DNA from: Leptolyngbya sp. Heron Island J
GTDB taxonomy: Bacteria > Cyanobacteriota > Cyanobacteriia > Phormidesmidales > Phormidesmidaceae
Length of the DNA: 64,000 nucleotides
Direction of reading: 5' to 3'
NCBI RefSeq assembly: GCF_000482245.1
Contig: NZ_AWNH01000046.1
Span: 23,856 to 87,855, forward strand
Within the stretch, counting starts at the first letter, position 1, and each line of letters begins with the position of its first letter. Shown here one piece after another: positions 15,595 to 24,945 of this stretch. The notes under the pieces were generated by a model. That model was not told the origin of the DNA and made no database searches. It saw only the letters and a list, made by a program, of their open reading frames with translations. Both the position numbers and the translations under genes were made by a program.

Positions 15595-17824
15595 TTTGTT
15601 GATTTAGCCACGCGATGACTGCAGGCGACCGGGCTGTGAAGGTAATCACATATTCTTGCTCGGTCTTGCCTTGCTGTTGCACTTTGGCATAAATGTCGGT
15701 TTCACGTACCTCTAGCGGCGCTGTCTGGGTCTGGATTGTCAGCTTAATGTTGGTGAGTATGCTGAGGGGCTCAACATCTTTGATGTGTAGCAAGGCTGTT
15801 TTGGCGGAGAGTTTGTGGAGACTTCCCTGATGATGTTGGGCTCCAACTTGTTTGTTTTCTAGGGCTACGTATTCAATGGGGATGGTTTCAATTAGGGGCT
15901 CTAGGGGAAGTTCTTCTGTGGTAAGAGAAAGATTGTAAAAGTCGCCGCCGATGCCGGTGACGTCATAGATGGTGATGGGGCGTTTGATGCCTTTGGGGTA
16001 GACTTCGAGCTTGCTTTGGATAGCCAGGCGATGATTGTTGATGGTATCCATCTCTTGGTGGGTGTCTTCGGAAATAAAGATTTGACCGCCTGTGGTGTAG
16101 GACTCGATGCGAAAGGTGAGGTTGACGGCACCGCCGATGACGCTGTATTTCGTTCGCTTCTCGGAGCCGATGTTGCCGACGACTACCTGGCCAGTGTTGA
16201 TGCCGATGCCCATTTCTTGTTCAGGAAAGCCATTGGCCCGCATGGCGGCATTGACTTCGACCATGGCTTGTTGCATTGCGATCGCACATGCCACGGCCCG
16301 GTCGGGATGATTATCATTGGCCACCGTATTAGGAGCTCCAAAAATCACCAAAATGCCATCCCCCATAAACTCATCAATGACGCCCTCATAGTCATTGATC
16401 ACATCGGACATATAGCCCAGATATAGATTCAAAATTTTGACTACCTTTTCAGGGGGCAGCTGTTCTGATAGGGCTGTAAATCCCCGGAGGTCAGAGGTGA
16501 GAATCGTGATTTTACGAATCTCGCCGCCTAATCTAAGATTGTCAGGATTTTCCAGCAGATTTGCCACAATCTGATCGCTTAAATAGCGGCTAAAGGTGCG
16601 ACGAATCTGGCTGGCACTGCGAGCCAAATAGGTATTGACGCCAGAAGCAGCGCCGACTAAAGCCATTAATGGCGGAATCACCGGCACCCACCAGCCTGCT
16701 AGCAATAATGCATAGGCACCCAGGACCAAAATCGAAGCAACGGCCACCAGTAGAGCCATTTGACGCAGGAGCGTACGTTTGCCTGGATCGCGCTGTATCC
16801 AGGTGATTGTTGCTCCCAATGCAGCCCATAGAAAAATCCAGAGAATTTCCATTGGTTCTGACCAGGTGCGGATCAAGGCTCGACCCTCTAAGGCCGCGCT
16901 GATGATTTGACTAGTAATATTGGCATGAATTTCTACCCCAGCCATGGACTTGGGCAGGGCCAACATCTTACTGCTGTGGGGTACGAAGAATCTATCCTTC
17001 AGGCTTTCGGCTATAGAGCCAATCAGAATAATCCGATCTGTAGCCCAGTCATCGGCGATTTCATCATTAAGTACAGCTCTTAAGGGGACGGTTTCTATCA
17101 GCTCGCTACCGCCGCGATAATTAATTAATGTTTGATAGCCGCCAGCATCGGCCCGGACATACCCACCATCGTTAGCTTCCAACGGTCGAAAGACTGCGCC
17201 ATTAAGCTGCCAGGAGTCTGTATTATCGACGGGTTCGGGGCCAATCCCTTCAGCATCTAAATAAAGCAGGGCCAGATACAGGGCAAAACTGGGGGCCTGG
17301 TCACCTTCAGGGGTGGTCACCATCAGCAGTCCCCGTCGAATTGTATTGTCGTTGTCTACAATGCCGTTGTTGATGCCAATTTGTCCTAGTTCTGCCAGGG
17401 TGGGGGCGGCATCAATCAGATCCCGCTCGGCATTGTCTCCTAAAGTGCTGCGAATACCTACCAGATTAGGGGTACTACGAAAAACTTGTTCTAGCTCGGT
17501 ATGGCCGGGTTCTACGGGAACATCGCGAATAATATCGAGACCAATCGCTCTAGGGTTTTGTTGAGCCAGTTTTGAAATTACTTCAGCATAAATTCCATCG
17601 GGGATAATAGCCTGGCCTAGTTCCCGAATGTCTTGCTCGTCGATGCCAACAATGGCAATCCGTGGGTCGGTCTCTTCAGGCCGCCACTGTAAATATTGGT
17701 CGTAGGTGCGCCACTCTAAGGGCTGTAACAGCCCTGCCGCCCTCAGAAGAACAACAAGAATGGTGGCAGTTGGCGTGGCAATGGCTACCCCGCGCCACTG
17801 CCACCACAGCTTTTTCAGGTTCAT
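15569..17824 (-). CDS. CHASE2-domain class III nucleotide cyclase with PilZ-like C-terminus
   Basis: 751 residues. A short N-terminal membrane segment (VAIATPTATILVVLLRAAGLL) precedes an extracytoplasmic CHASE2 sensor (about 35-320, RTYDQYLQW...IAIVGIDEQDI), then three membrane helices (about 325-400) and the cyclase catalytic domain (about 430-640). Metal ligands are in LTSDLRGFTALS and EFMGDGILVIFG, with the transition-state region TKYSVIGGAVNLTFRIES. The position that holds the adenine-selecting Lys in canonical cyclases (KxxGD) is Glu-Phe-Met-GD here, so ATP versus GTP specificity is open. Residues about 650-751 look PilZ-like. It overlaps the DUF928 gene by one base. Confidence 0.88.
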   Translation of the reverse strand: MNLKKLWWQWRGVAIATPTATILVVLLRAAGLLQPLEWRTYDQYLQWRPEETDPRIAIVGIDEQDIRELGQAIIPDGIYAEVISKLAQQNPRAIGLDIIRDVPVEPGHTELEQVFRSTPNLVGIRSTLGDNAERDLIDAAPTLAELGQIGINNGIVDNDNTIRRGLLMVTTPEGDQAPSFALYLALLYLDAEGIGPEPVDNTDSWQLNGAVFRPLEANDGGYVRADAGGYQTLINYRGGSELIETVPLRAVLNDEIADDWATDRIILIGSIAESLKDRFFVPHSSKMLALPKSMAGVEIHANITSQIISAALEGRALIRTWSEPMEILWIFLWAALGATITWIQRDPGKRTLLRQMALLVAVASILVLGAYALLLAGWWVPVIPPLMALVGAASGVNTYLARSASQIRRTFSRYLSDQIVANLLENPDNLRLGGEIRKITILTSDLRGFTALSEQLPPEKVVKILNLYLGYMSDVINDYEGVIDEFMGDGILVIFGAPNTVANDNHPDRAVACAIAMQQAMVEVNAAMRANGFPEQEMGIGINTGQVVVGNIGSEKRTKYSVIGGAVNLTFRIESYTTGGQIFISEDTHQEMDTINNHRLAIQSKLEVYPKGIKRPITIYDVTGIGGDFYNLSLTTEELPLEPLIETIPIEYVALENKQVGAQHHQGSLHKLSAKTALLHIKDVEPLSILTNIKLTIQTQTAPLEVRETDIYAKVQQQGKTEQEYVITFTARSPAVIAWLNQQISPTLSTL

Positions 17825-18639
17825 TATTCAGCGCCGCTGTGGTTGATGCCATCCAGTAGCTGCTGCAGGTCACTGGAATGGTTGGGGGTTGCTGTCGGTG
17901 TCCTTGCTGGGACTTCTCCTGCCAAATCATCCTGACCTAAGATGGGTTGTGCAGCGACAGAATCGAGGTCAACCGATGTGAGTAGTTCGGCCCAGGCAGT
18001 TGGGTTTTGAGACCGAATAGAGGCGGCTAAGGCGATGGTTTCTTGCCATGCACCAGCGGCTGCATAGAGTTCGGCCTGGGCCAGTGGATCATTGGCCACG
18101 GCGTTGAGTTCGGCTAAGAAATCGGGACTGGCATCAAGCCGCTGAATGCCACCACCCAGCAGGACATCGTCTCCACGATCGTCTGGGTCACAAATCAGGG
18201 CAAAATCCCAGTAGTATAGACTGCCGGAGGCAAAGGTGGGGGTGACGCCGTCTGCCTGGTATCTGGGCAGGTCGATTGGGAGGGTGCCAGGGGTCTCAGG
18301 CAGTGCAATAGCCTGTTGAAAAATTTCATCCCCCAGTTCATTGACAATGGTCAACTCTGCGCCAGCGGCTACGGTTTCTGGAATGTAGAACCAGAGGGCC
18401 ATAGGAATATTGGTGTCGGCTCCAAATGCGGTTGCGATCGCATTATGAGGCAACAACGATGTCAAGGAAGGCCGATTTTGAGGGTCCAGACAGATCTCAC
18501 CGCGAGTCGCCATGGATGGTCCCCGAGCAGGGGCACCGCGATCGCGGGTTTGAGGAAACTCTAAAGCATAACTAGGACCAGCACCAACCACTATCAGGGT
18601 AGCAAGCGCAGCTGGAATACAACGCAAAGGAATAGACAT
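17824..18639 (-). CDS. DUF928-domain exported protein
   Basis: 271 residues. An N-terminal hydrophobic signal (IPAALATLIVVGAGPSYA, cleavage after SYA) is followed by DUF928, with the characteristic RGGPSMATRGEICL-like start (cysteine plus GE), the LWFYIPET core and a C-terminal Glu/Ala helical region (DPLAQAELYAAAGAWQETIALA) typical of the family. DUF928 is restricted mostly to cyanobacteria and tends to sit beside CHASE2 cyclases or CHAT-domain proteins. Here the stop shares one base with the start of the CHASE2 cyclase, so the two are translationally coupled and may form a sensor pair across the membrane. Confidence 0.85.
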   Translation of the reverse strand: MSIPLRCIPAALATLIVVGAGPSYALEFPQTRDRGAPARGPSMATRGEICLDPQNRPSLTSLLPHNAIATAFGADTNIPMALWFYIPETVAAGAELTIVNELGDEIFQQAIALPETPGTLPIDLPRYQADGVTPTFASGSLYYWDFALICDPDDRGDDVLLGGGIQRLDASPDFLAELNAVANDPLAQAELYAAAGAWQETIALAASIRSQNPTAWAELLTSVDLDSVAAQPILGQDDLAGEVPARTPTATPNHSSDLQQLLDGINHSGAE

Positions 18640-18967
18640 GACGATTTCTTCTCTAACAACCTCTGATTACGCGGGACTAAGTGATATGTGTGTTTGAATA
18701 GTTAACTGTTCTTACGCAGAACTACATGATTTTCAGAACCTGTTTCGGTAACTTTTGAGTAGACCAGTGGGGAAACTGTCTGCCAACAAGGCTGACAGAA
18801 TCATGCTCTAAAATCTCTTAAATAACTGTTGTAATGTCTTGTAGACGCAGGTTGGTCAACTTGATCGTAGCTTGATCATAGGTGACTACCCATGAAAAAT
18901 TGACTCGTCGGTTCTACAGACACATGAGTAATCGTTATTACACTCAAACACTTACCCGCTAGGCACA
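18640..18967. other. Intergenic region, no gene seen
   Basis: About 330 bases between two minus-strand genes. It holds the promoter of the DUF928-cyclase operon. CTTGATC occurs twice near 18860-18880. I found no open frame, RNA gene or terminator hairpin. Confidence 0.5.
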
Positions 18968-19924
18968 TCAGTCATCCTCTTCAGGACGCTCAAATGAGAC
19001 TTCGAGATCAATGGAGCGTTCATCATCCCTGAGGCCAAAATACCGAGCTTCGATCCCTGTAATATCCGTATCAGCATCCAACGGCACTAAAGAGGTGACC
19101 GAACCCAATGACAATAAATCCCCCGGTCTCAGGTCTACACCCTGGCTCTGCAAAGTATCCCGCAACCAGCGCACAGCATTAATTGGATGTCCCAATAAGG
19201 CGGTACTATTTCCTTCAACCAAAAATTGACCCCTGGCATTTTTGAGGACAACTCGAATATTGGCCAGCTGATCCAGACCACTATCTTCAGACTTCAGATC
19301 AATTGGGTCGCCCATGACACCATATCGCGCCCCGGCATTGACGGCTACCATGGCCCCAGCATTAATCGAAGCGTCTTCTTCATAAATCAGGTCGGGTAGC
19401 TCTAAAAAAGGAATGACGGCATCCAAAGCAGCCAATAATTCTAAATCTGTTTCTGCTTGATTAATATCGGCGCTACCGACCCGGACCATCAAATCCCCTT
19501 CAGCTTGAGGGCGGCTGCCAAACTCAAAGGGCAACTCTGCTCCACTTTCAAGCAGCATATTCTCTAGCAGGAAGCCGTAAAGCGGGTGGGTAATGCCTAA
19601 CTGTGACTGGGATTTGGGATTAGTTAGCGCCACTTTGTAGCCGACGATTACACCTTCATCGCCGGCTTCGCTCATTAAACGACGGACAAAGTCGATGTGA
19701 ATTGAGTCAATTTGGCGTGATGATAGACCTTCCGTCAGGATAGGGGCTGGATAACCAGCGGTGTAGTGCTGGAACAATGAAACTGCTACCAGGTCTGTAT
19801 AGCTTTGGGCTAACCGTAAGGGTTGTAATGGCTTAGGCCCCAACTCCTGGGCTTGAATAGTTGTGGCTCCACCAGCCATGAGAATGCCGAGGCCCATGCC
19901 CTGTAGCCAGCGCCAGTATTTCAT
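18968..19924 (-). CDS. Exported 2-keto-4-pentenoate hydratase (MhpD/FAH-fold)-like protein
   Basis: 318 residues. The first 26 residues form a signal peptide (LQGMGLGILMAGGATTIQAQ), which is unusual because MhpD-family enzymes are normally cytoplasmic. The mature part has family motifs: SSRQIDSIHIDFVRRLM near the start, GYKVALTNPKSQSQLG, the metal-binding acid region DASINAGAMVAVNAGARYGVMGDP, and DLLSLGSVTSLVPL near the end. The C-terminus is acidic. Relatives hydrate 2-hydroxypenta-2,4-dienoate in aromatic degradation, yet no other aromatic-degradation gene is present here. The reaction and location need not match the cytoplasmic relatives. Confidence 0.78.
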   Translation of the reverse strand: MKYWRWLQGMGLGILMAGGATTIQAQELGPKPLQPLRLAQSYTDLVAVSLFQHYTAGYPAPILTEGLSSRQIDSIHIDFVRRLMSEAGDEGVIVGYKVALTNPKSQSQLGITHPLYGFLLENMLLESGAELPFEFGSRPQAEGDLMVRVGSADINQAETDLELLAALDAVIPFLELPDLIYEEDASINAGAMVAVNAGARYGVMGDPIDLKSEDSGLDQLANIRVVLKNARGQFLVEGNSTALLGHPINAVRWLRDTLQSQGVDLRPGDLLSLGSVTSLVPLDADTDITGIEARYFGLRDDERSIDLEVSFERPEEDD

Positions 19925-20296
19925 ACTCCGTTCCCTTACTTTTAGTAAATCGTCTAAAGATTAAATTTATCTGGCTGGCGTCGTCTGTTGATCTAAAACA
20001 CCCCTAAAAATTTTGCCAGCACCAGTGTTCAGAAGATTATCTAGCTTACAAAGATTTTTCTATAAATGCATCAATAAAGGTGACGCCTGGCCAACTGGCT
20101 TGTGTAGAATTTGTTTTGTACGTGAAGCTGAACATGTGCTCACATGGTCTTTCTAACTTCTGTGTGCCCTGACTTCTTTTTAATCTCCCTCGCCAATCTT
20201 CCAGAGCATTTTGTTACTGTATATAAAGACATCTACGATCATTCCCATAGGCGATGGTGCGACCGTATGTCCGTTGTCTTAGCGAAGTCATAACCT
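19925..20296. other. Divergent intergenic region with a short palindrome
   Basis: About 370 bases between the exported hydratase-like gene (minus) and clpS (plus). It must contain both promoters. CATGTG-CT-CACATG (20133-20146) is a near-perfect palindrome that could bind a regulator; otherwise I see nothing. Confidence 0.4.
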
Positions 20297-20626
20297 ATGA
20301 AGGCGGTAGTTTTTAATTCGACCGTTCAGGCCATTTCTGCGTCACCTACAGTGACTCGGGAGAGGGCGGGACAAACCACCCGAAAGCCATATCCTAACTA
20401 CAAGGTGATTGTGCTCAATGATGATTTCAACACGTTTCAACATGTGGCTGAGACGCTGGTGAAATATATTCCCCACATGACCCCCGATCAAGCCTGGAAG
20501 TTGACTAATCAGGTGCATTATGAAGGGCAAGCTACCGTATGGATTGGACCGCTTGAGCAGGCAGAACTTTACCACAGTCAGTTAATTCGAGCTGGGTTGA
20601 CTATGGCTCCCTTAGAGCAGGCTTAG
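20297..20626 (+). CDS. clpS: ATP-dependent Clp protease adaptor ClpS
   Basis: 109 residues. The core begins at YPNYKVIVLNDDFNTFQHVAETLVKYIPHM, the ClpS signature including the NDD...T motif that binds N-degron substrates, and continues with AWKLTNQVHYEGQATVWIGPLEQAELYHSQL. ClpS docks on ClpA/ClpC and delivers substrates with bulky hydrophobic N-termini. Cyanobacteria often have two ClpS types (ClpS1, ClpS2); which this is was not resolved. The first 25 residues are a disordered extension. It heads a three-gene operon, with the next gene 3 bases after its stop. Confidence 0.92.
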   Translation: MKAVVFNSTVQAISASPTVTRERAGQTTRKPYPNYKVIVLNDDFNTFQHVAETLVKYIPHMTPDQAWKLTNQVHYEGQATVWIGPLEQAELYHSQLIRAGLTMAPLEQA

Positions 20627-20629
20627 CCC

Positions 20630-20926
20630 ATGGCATCTACTCCCAAAGATCTGCGTGGTCGCGTCGTGCTTAACCATTCGACTCATATTCCTGGTTTGAT
20701 TGCAATTTTGCAAAAGCTGGCGACCCATCCTCAAATTACAACCGTGACACCGGCGGTGATTAGCCGGGGGCGTTCCAATGCGCCAAAGCTGCGCTTGAAA
20801 GTGTCTGTCCCAATTCGTGGCGGCTTTAAGTTGATTGCCCGCAAAGGTAAGTCGGTGCAAGAAGTGTTTGTGATTACTGACTTGAGTGCAGAGCAATTGG
20901 CAACTGTGATTGAGACGGTACTGTAG
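20630..20926 (+). CDS. DUF2103 predicted metal-binding protein
   Basis: 98 residues. Family traits are the LRGRVVLNHSTHIPGLIAILQKL start with conserved histidines and the ISRGRSNAPKLRLKVSVPIRGGFKLIARKGKSVQEVFVIT core. DUF2103 proteins are small, basic, and annotated as predicted metal-binding because of the conserved His. It starts 3 bases after clpS and is followed 48 bases later by trm1, so the three are probably one transcription unit. The basic RGR/GRS/RKGKS patches suggest nucleic-acid or ribosome contact (inference). Confidence 0.78.
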   Translation: MASTPKDLRGRVVLNHSTHIPGLIAILQKLATHPQITTVTPAVISRGRSNAPKLRLKVSVPIRGGFKLIARKGKSVQEVFVITDLSAEQLATVIETVL

Positions 20927-20974
20927 AGAAACGGTGCTTAGGGTCTTTTGACGGTAGTCAATGGTCAGCAGTTA

Positions 20975-22141
20975 ATGGGGAATAGAGAGGACAGGAGAAT
21001 TTTACCCACTAGCGCTCAGCGGCAAGAAGGGAAGGCACGATTTGCGATCGCCAAAGGCATGGCTACGGGTACCGCAACCGCTTTTTATCGCTCTACCAGC
21101 CAGATAGGTCGTGATCTAGCCGTGTTGGCGGCGGCCATCTATCGTCAGCAGCACGGCCGGTTGCGTGTCATTGATGCCATGACCGGCTGTGGTGTTCGTC
21201 CTCTACGCTATCATTTGGAGGCTGGTGCTGAATGGGTCTGGGCCAATGAGGGCAATCCTGACCTACAGGCGGTGCTCAGTGCAAATTTACACCAGGGGAT
21301 GGCTCCTGACACTTATCGCATTACCCATCAGGATGCCAACCAGTTATTTTTTAGCTGTGCCCAGCAGCAAGACTATTACGACCTGATCGATATCGATAGC
21401 TTTGGCAGTCCTACGCCCTTTGTCAATACAGCACTGTGGGCTATTAAGTTCGGAGGACTGCTCTATCTCACCAGCACCGATGGCCGAACGACCAGCGGTC
21501 ATGCTTTAGAGAGAAGCGTGCAGATGTATGGGGCTTGTGCCCGCAGTCATCCTGCCGTTCACGAGCAGGGATTAAGGCTGTTGATTGGCTGTGCAGCTAA
21601 GCAGGCCGCTACCAGAGGGTTTCACATTGAGCCGGTATTCTCGATTTTTAATGGCTCTATCCATCGGGTGATGGTACGGGTTGTGACTGGCTCTTGGCAG
21701 GACAAGCACTATGGATTTTTGGCCTATTGCCACAGCTGTGGTCAGTTTCGTACGGCTGATTGGCGACAGCTGGGTCAGCTGGGCTGCGAAGTTTGTGGAA
21801 CAGCACCGGTAGTTAGCGGACCCATGTGGCTAGGGCCACTCCATGACGCAGCCTATATCGCTCAGATGGCTGCTTTGGCCCATCAGTGGCGTTGGCCCCA
21901 ACGACTACAGCGGCTATTGGCGATCATGGGTGAGGAGACGGCGATGCCCCCTTACTACTATCCTCTGGCGGAGATTGGGCGTCGGGGCCAGATGGATGTG
22001 CCGGCAAGGGATCGGTTGATTAGGAGGATTTGCGATCGCTCTTATCGCGCCACCCGCACCCATCTCGATTCCCAAGCCATTAAAACAAATGCCCCTTTAG
22101 CCGTTTGTCTAGAAATCGCTAGGAGCTTACGTGCTGGCTAA
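20975..22141 (+). CDS. trm1: tRNA (guanine26-N2)-dimethyltransferase
   Basis: 388 residues from the ATG at 20975; a TTG 9 codons upstream is also in frame. The Trm1 fold is clear: GMATGTATAFYRSTSQIGRDLAVLA near the start, the SAM loop VIDAMTGCGVRPLRY with an acidic partner NEGNPDLQAVLSANL, and the catalytic DLIDIDSFGSPTPFVNTAL motif followed by LYLTSTDGRTTSGH. A C-terminal zinc ribbon (CHSCGQ...CEVCG) completes it. Trm1 makes m2,2G26 in tRNA and is rare among bacteria outside cyanobacteria and Aquificae. It ends the clpS-DUF2103 operon. Confidence 0.92.
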   Translation: MGNREDRRILPTSAQRQEGKARFAIAKGMATGTATAFYRSTSQIGRDLAVLAAAIYRQQHGRLRVIDAMTGCGVRPLRYHLEAGAEWVWANEGNPDLQAVLSANLHQGMAPDTYRITHQDANQLFFSCAQQQDYYDLIDIDSFGSPTPFVNTALWAIKFGGLLYLTSTDGRTTSGHALERSVQMYGACARSHPAVHEQGLRLLIGCAAKQAATRGFHIEPVFSIFNGSIHRVMVRVVTGSWQDKHYGFLAYCHSCGQFRTADWRQLGQLGCEVCGTAPVVSGPMWLGPLHDAAYIAQMAALAHQWRWPQRLQRLLAIMGEETAMPPYYYPLAEIGRRGQMDVPARDRLIRRICDRSYRATRTHLDSQAIKTNAPLAVCLEIARSLRAG

Positions 22142-22160
22142 GCTTTGAATCAGCTGGTTT

Positions 22161-22541
22161 CTAGACAGGTGGCGAGATATTTGGGGATGGTGTGGGCTGT
22201 AGCATTTTCTGCAAAGCAGAAAGCAGTTTGGGGTTGCCCACATCATTTTGCAACTGTTGAAACACAGAGTTCATATTGATACGACTCAATTCCTCTTCAC
22301 CAGTATCTGTAATCTCATATATAGTTAGGCTTTCAGACTCTGAGATGTTTCTCAGCCATCCTACGTCACGTAAGCGTTGGAGAATATTTAGCAGATCGAG
22401 AAACAATCCCAATTGATAGTTCAAAAATTGTGTTAACGGATAATATCGCTGAAAACGACTGTTGGACAAAATTAAAGCCAAAAGCAGAAAATCAATAGCT
22501 TCTGACTGATCTTCAACGGTCCTTTTAGTATTGGATGTCAT
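22161..22541 (-). CDS. Small winged-helix-like protein, unknown function
   Basis: 126 residues, alpha-helical, with a C-terminal winged-helix-like pattern: helix LLDLLNILQRLRDVGWLRNI, strand-turn-strand SLTIYEITDTGEEELSRI. The 'ITDTGEEEL' end resembles the wing and final helix of PadR/MarR-type regulators. No partner or operator is visible. It is convergent with trm1 (19 bases apart). It may be a transcriptional regulator, but with low certainty. Confidence 0.6.
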   Translation of the reverse strand: MTSNTKRTVEDQSEAIDFLLLALILSNSRFQRYYPLTQFLNYQLGLFLDLLNILQRLRDVGWLRNISESESLTIYEITDTGEEELSRINMNSVFQQLQNDVGNPKLLSALQKMLQPTPSPNISPPV

Positions 22542-22760
22542 ACGTTAAATTTGGTGTATAAAATGAGACTTAGTCATGTTTTAAAGCGTGACACATACAT
22601 CCTGATTCCTTGGATGAAAAGCGATTTGCGTTTTTTAGAAGACATTCAAAAACGACTCTGAGTTCCTTAAGAACAGACAGATATAATCTTTTATGGTGCG
22701 TGACCTGGCTGATATGTTGGTCTCGCGTTTTTCAAACGTGCTTATAGTGTAGATCTTAGC

Positions 22761-23807
22761 TTAGGTAGGCAAGCGAAAGATATCTGCAAAAACAGCATAT
22801 TCATCCGGTATGCGTGAGACACTGGGCCGGTCATAAACAACTAGTAAATTGTCTTCGCCTAAATACGAAAACAGAGTGATACCTTCAGCAAAATCACAAC
22901 CCATCGTCAGAGGCAAATTAAACAAAACATTCAGAGCATCAGAATCCTGACTCCAGATGGTATCGTTGCCATGCTCCACAGCATCTTTCAGCCGAAAGAT
23001 TTGCATAGCTCCTGAAAGCACCATAGTTGGTCCAGCTAAGATTAATAAATCCTCGTTATGAAAACATAAATCTCTGACCCCAAGACCATTTAAGTCAACG
23101 AAGTGCTTACGATAGTAAATATCTTTGTCTAAAGCTTTAAGAGAGAGAGTTCCTAATTTGTTTTCTTCCAGCTCAAGTTCTAAAATAATAGCCCACCCTC
23201 TCAAGACTGGGCCACGTAGCCCTAAAAAGACTTTATCTTCAGCTACAGCCAGACCTTCGATATCTAATCCATTATCTTTTGAAGGAATGGTCAAAAATGG
23301 AGCAATATGCTCATCTTTAGCCAGAGCAGTCATTAATGGGTTTTTATCTTGGCTAGGCGGCAGGGCACCAGCAGTGATTGATTTAGCTGTTTTTACTAGC
23401 TTGCCTTCAACAACGGGTATACGCGCTAACAAATAACGATTAGCGTCACTGGTAATAGTTGCTAGCCGCTGCACATCCTTTTTAACCTTTTTCCCCTTAG
23501 GTTGTTTGCGCTTAACACTGTGGGAACCCACCAGCCACAAATAGCCATCAGCATAGTCCATGCCTTCAATATCAATTTCAGATTCGTCGTCTACCAAAGA
23601 GACAAAATCACCGACGGGCACAGCCTGATGTTGATCGTAGATACAGTGGTCAGTTGGCTGTAATCGCTCAATCGAGATAAATTCATCGGACCCCAGCCAG
23701 AGACTGCCATCTGGCGTTGTTGTTACTGCTGATAAGTTGCCTGCTAGTTTGGGATCAGGATCACCAAATTTTAGTAAAACACGGTTGAGTAAAAAGCTAT
23801 TAGTCAC
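22761..23807 (-). CDS. DUF3616 domain protein
   Basis: 348 residues, GTG start. Residues 1-340 match the DUF3616 layout: LSAVTTTPDGSLWLGSDEFISIERL, then DIEGMDYADGYLWLVGSHSVKRK, DIEGLAVAEDKVFLGLRGPVLRGWAIILELEL and DLNGLGVRDLCFHNEDLLILAGPTM. The repeating strand-GL-strand blocks suggest a beta-propeller. The repeated D-I-E-G-(M/L) elements are the family's most conserved feature. No signal peptide is visible. Function is not known; the repeat resembles soluble propeller lactonases in shape only. Confidence 0.82.
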   Translation of the reverse strand: MTNSFLLNRVLLKFGDPDPKLAGNLSAVTTTPDGSLWLGSDEFISIERLQPTDHCIYDQHQAVPVGDFVSLVDDESEIDIEGMDYADGYLWLVGSHSVKRKQPKGKKVKKDVQRLATITSDANRYLLARIPVVEGKLVKTAKSITAGALPPSQDKNPLMTALAKDEHIAPFLTIPSKDNGLDIEGLAVAEDKVFLGLRGPVLRGWAIILELELEENKLGTLSLKALDKDIYYRKHFVDLNGLGVRDLCFHNEDLLILAGPTMVLSGAMQIFRLKDAVEHGNDTIWSQDSDALNVLFNLPLTMGCDFAEGITLFSYLGEDNLLVVYDRPSVSRIPDEYAVFADIFRLPT

Positions 23808-23972
23808 GGATGTTTACCACATGTCATTGAGGTTTGACCGAGTATACCGTTAGCCAAGACGCTGATTCGAAAACTCACAGCAATGTTAATAACTATTGGA
23901 GGTCCTGATTTTCGTTGCCATAGGAATCGATGTTGATCCAGCTAATAGAACCTTTCCCAAGGCTTTATTGGC

Positions 23973-24833
23973 TCAATCAAGGGCATTTTGCCCCGTGCGA
24001 GCATAGTGGATTCTAAGCTTTAGCCCCAGGGTTACTTGCTTCATGATCCAATAGAGCACTGTGAGTAGAACAAATGAAAAGAAAATAACAGCTAACGGTC
24101 GCTTTGAAGTCAAAGTGTTAAGGGTGACAGCCAGAACACTGGACGGGTCAACAACAATATCCCAACTGTTAAGTCGAATAAAACGGCCCAGATAAATGCC
24201 AAAAGCGCACAGTGCGTGGAGTCCAATCTCGACTGGCCCAGTGAGTGCTTGTAATCCCTTTTGTTGCAGGTAGAAATTTACATTTAAAAGAGCAATCACA
24301 TAGGCTTCAAATCCTAAAATAATGGCCACCATATGCATTGGAATAAATATAAAAGCAATCACCCAAATCCTGATTGTGCCAACACTGGTGCCACGAATCA
24401 GGTGAAGAATATCGGTCAAAACATAAGGCGCATTGGGAAGAAAGGCGATAAAAGTCACCAATCCTATCCACCACAGCCAGAGCTTCCGTGTATGCGATTG
24501 TTTAAATAGCCAAACGCTGATGCCAAGAGCAATCACCATAACCCCGGCCAGCCAAAGCAACTGGAGTAAGGTGCTAGGATCACCTGTCTGGATACCACGA
24601 ACGACACCCAACGCAAACACTCTAAGTCTGGGCAGCCTCGACTCCAGCCCGACGATACCAATTAGGGCAGTTCCAAAACAGGCTAGCGCAAACCAGAAAG
24701 GAGAAAGTGCTTTCCGGCGAAATAGCTTAAAGCTAAGCAGCATTGGAATAAAGGCTAGAAATAAGTTCCACCAGATCCAACCGCTGTAGAAGTTATTGAT
24801 GCCCTGGTAAATGTCAACGATGATCCATCGCAT
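23973..24833 (-). CDS. DUF1361 membrane protein
   Basis: 286 residues with seven or eight membrane helices. The DUF1361 signature WWIGLVTFIAFLPNAPYVLTDILHLI lies in the middle, with N-terminal LFLAFIPMLLSFKLFRRKA and the later LGRFIRLNSWDIVVDP. The family is common in cyanobacteria and Firmicutes and has no assigned function. The FLPNAPYVLTD loop is its most conserved part. It is divergent from nothing nearby; the next gene upstream (moaE, 24946) points the same way 112 bases away. Confidence 0.83.
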   Translation of the reverse strand: MRWIIVDIYQGINNFYSGWIWWNLFLAFIPMLLSFKLFRRKALSPFWFALACFGTALIGIVGLESRLPRLRVFALGVVRGIQTGDPSTLLQLLWLAGVMVIALGISVWLFKQSHTRKLWLWWIGLVTFIAFLPNAPYVLTDILHLIRGTSVGTIRIWVIAFIFIPMHMVAIILGFEAYVIALLNVNFYLQQKGLQALTGPVEIGLHALCAFGIYLGRFIRLNSWDIVVDPSSVLAVTLNTLTSKRPLAVIFFSFVLLTVLYWIMKQVTLGLKLRIHYARTGQNALD

Positions 24834-24945
24834 AAATTTATCAACCCTATATCGGACATTACAGTTCTACTCATTTCCAAGGGCTAATTCCAGTATGGAT
24901 TCTTTATAGCTTTGGGATTAAGGCAAATGAATTGTTCTTAACAGA

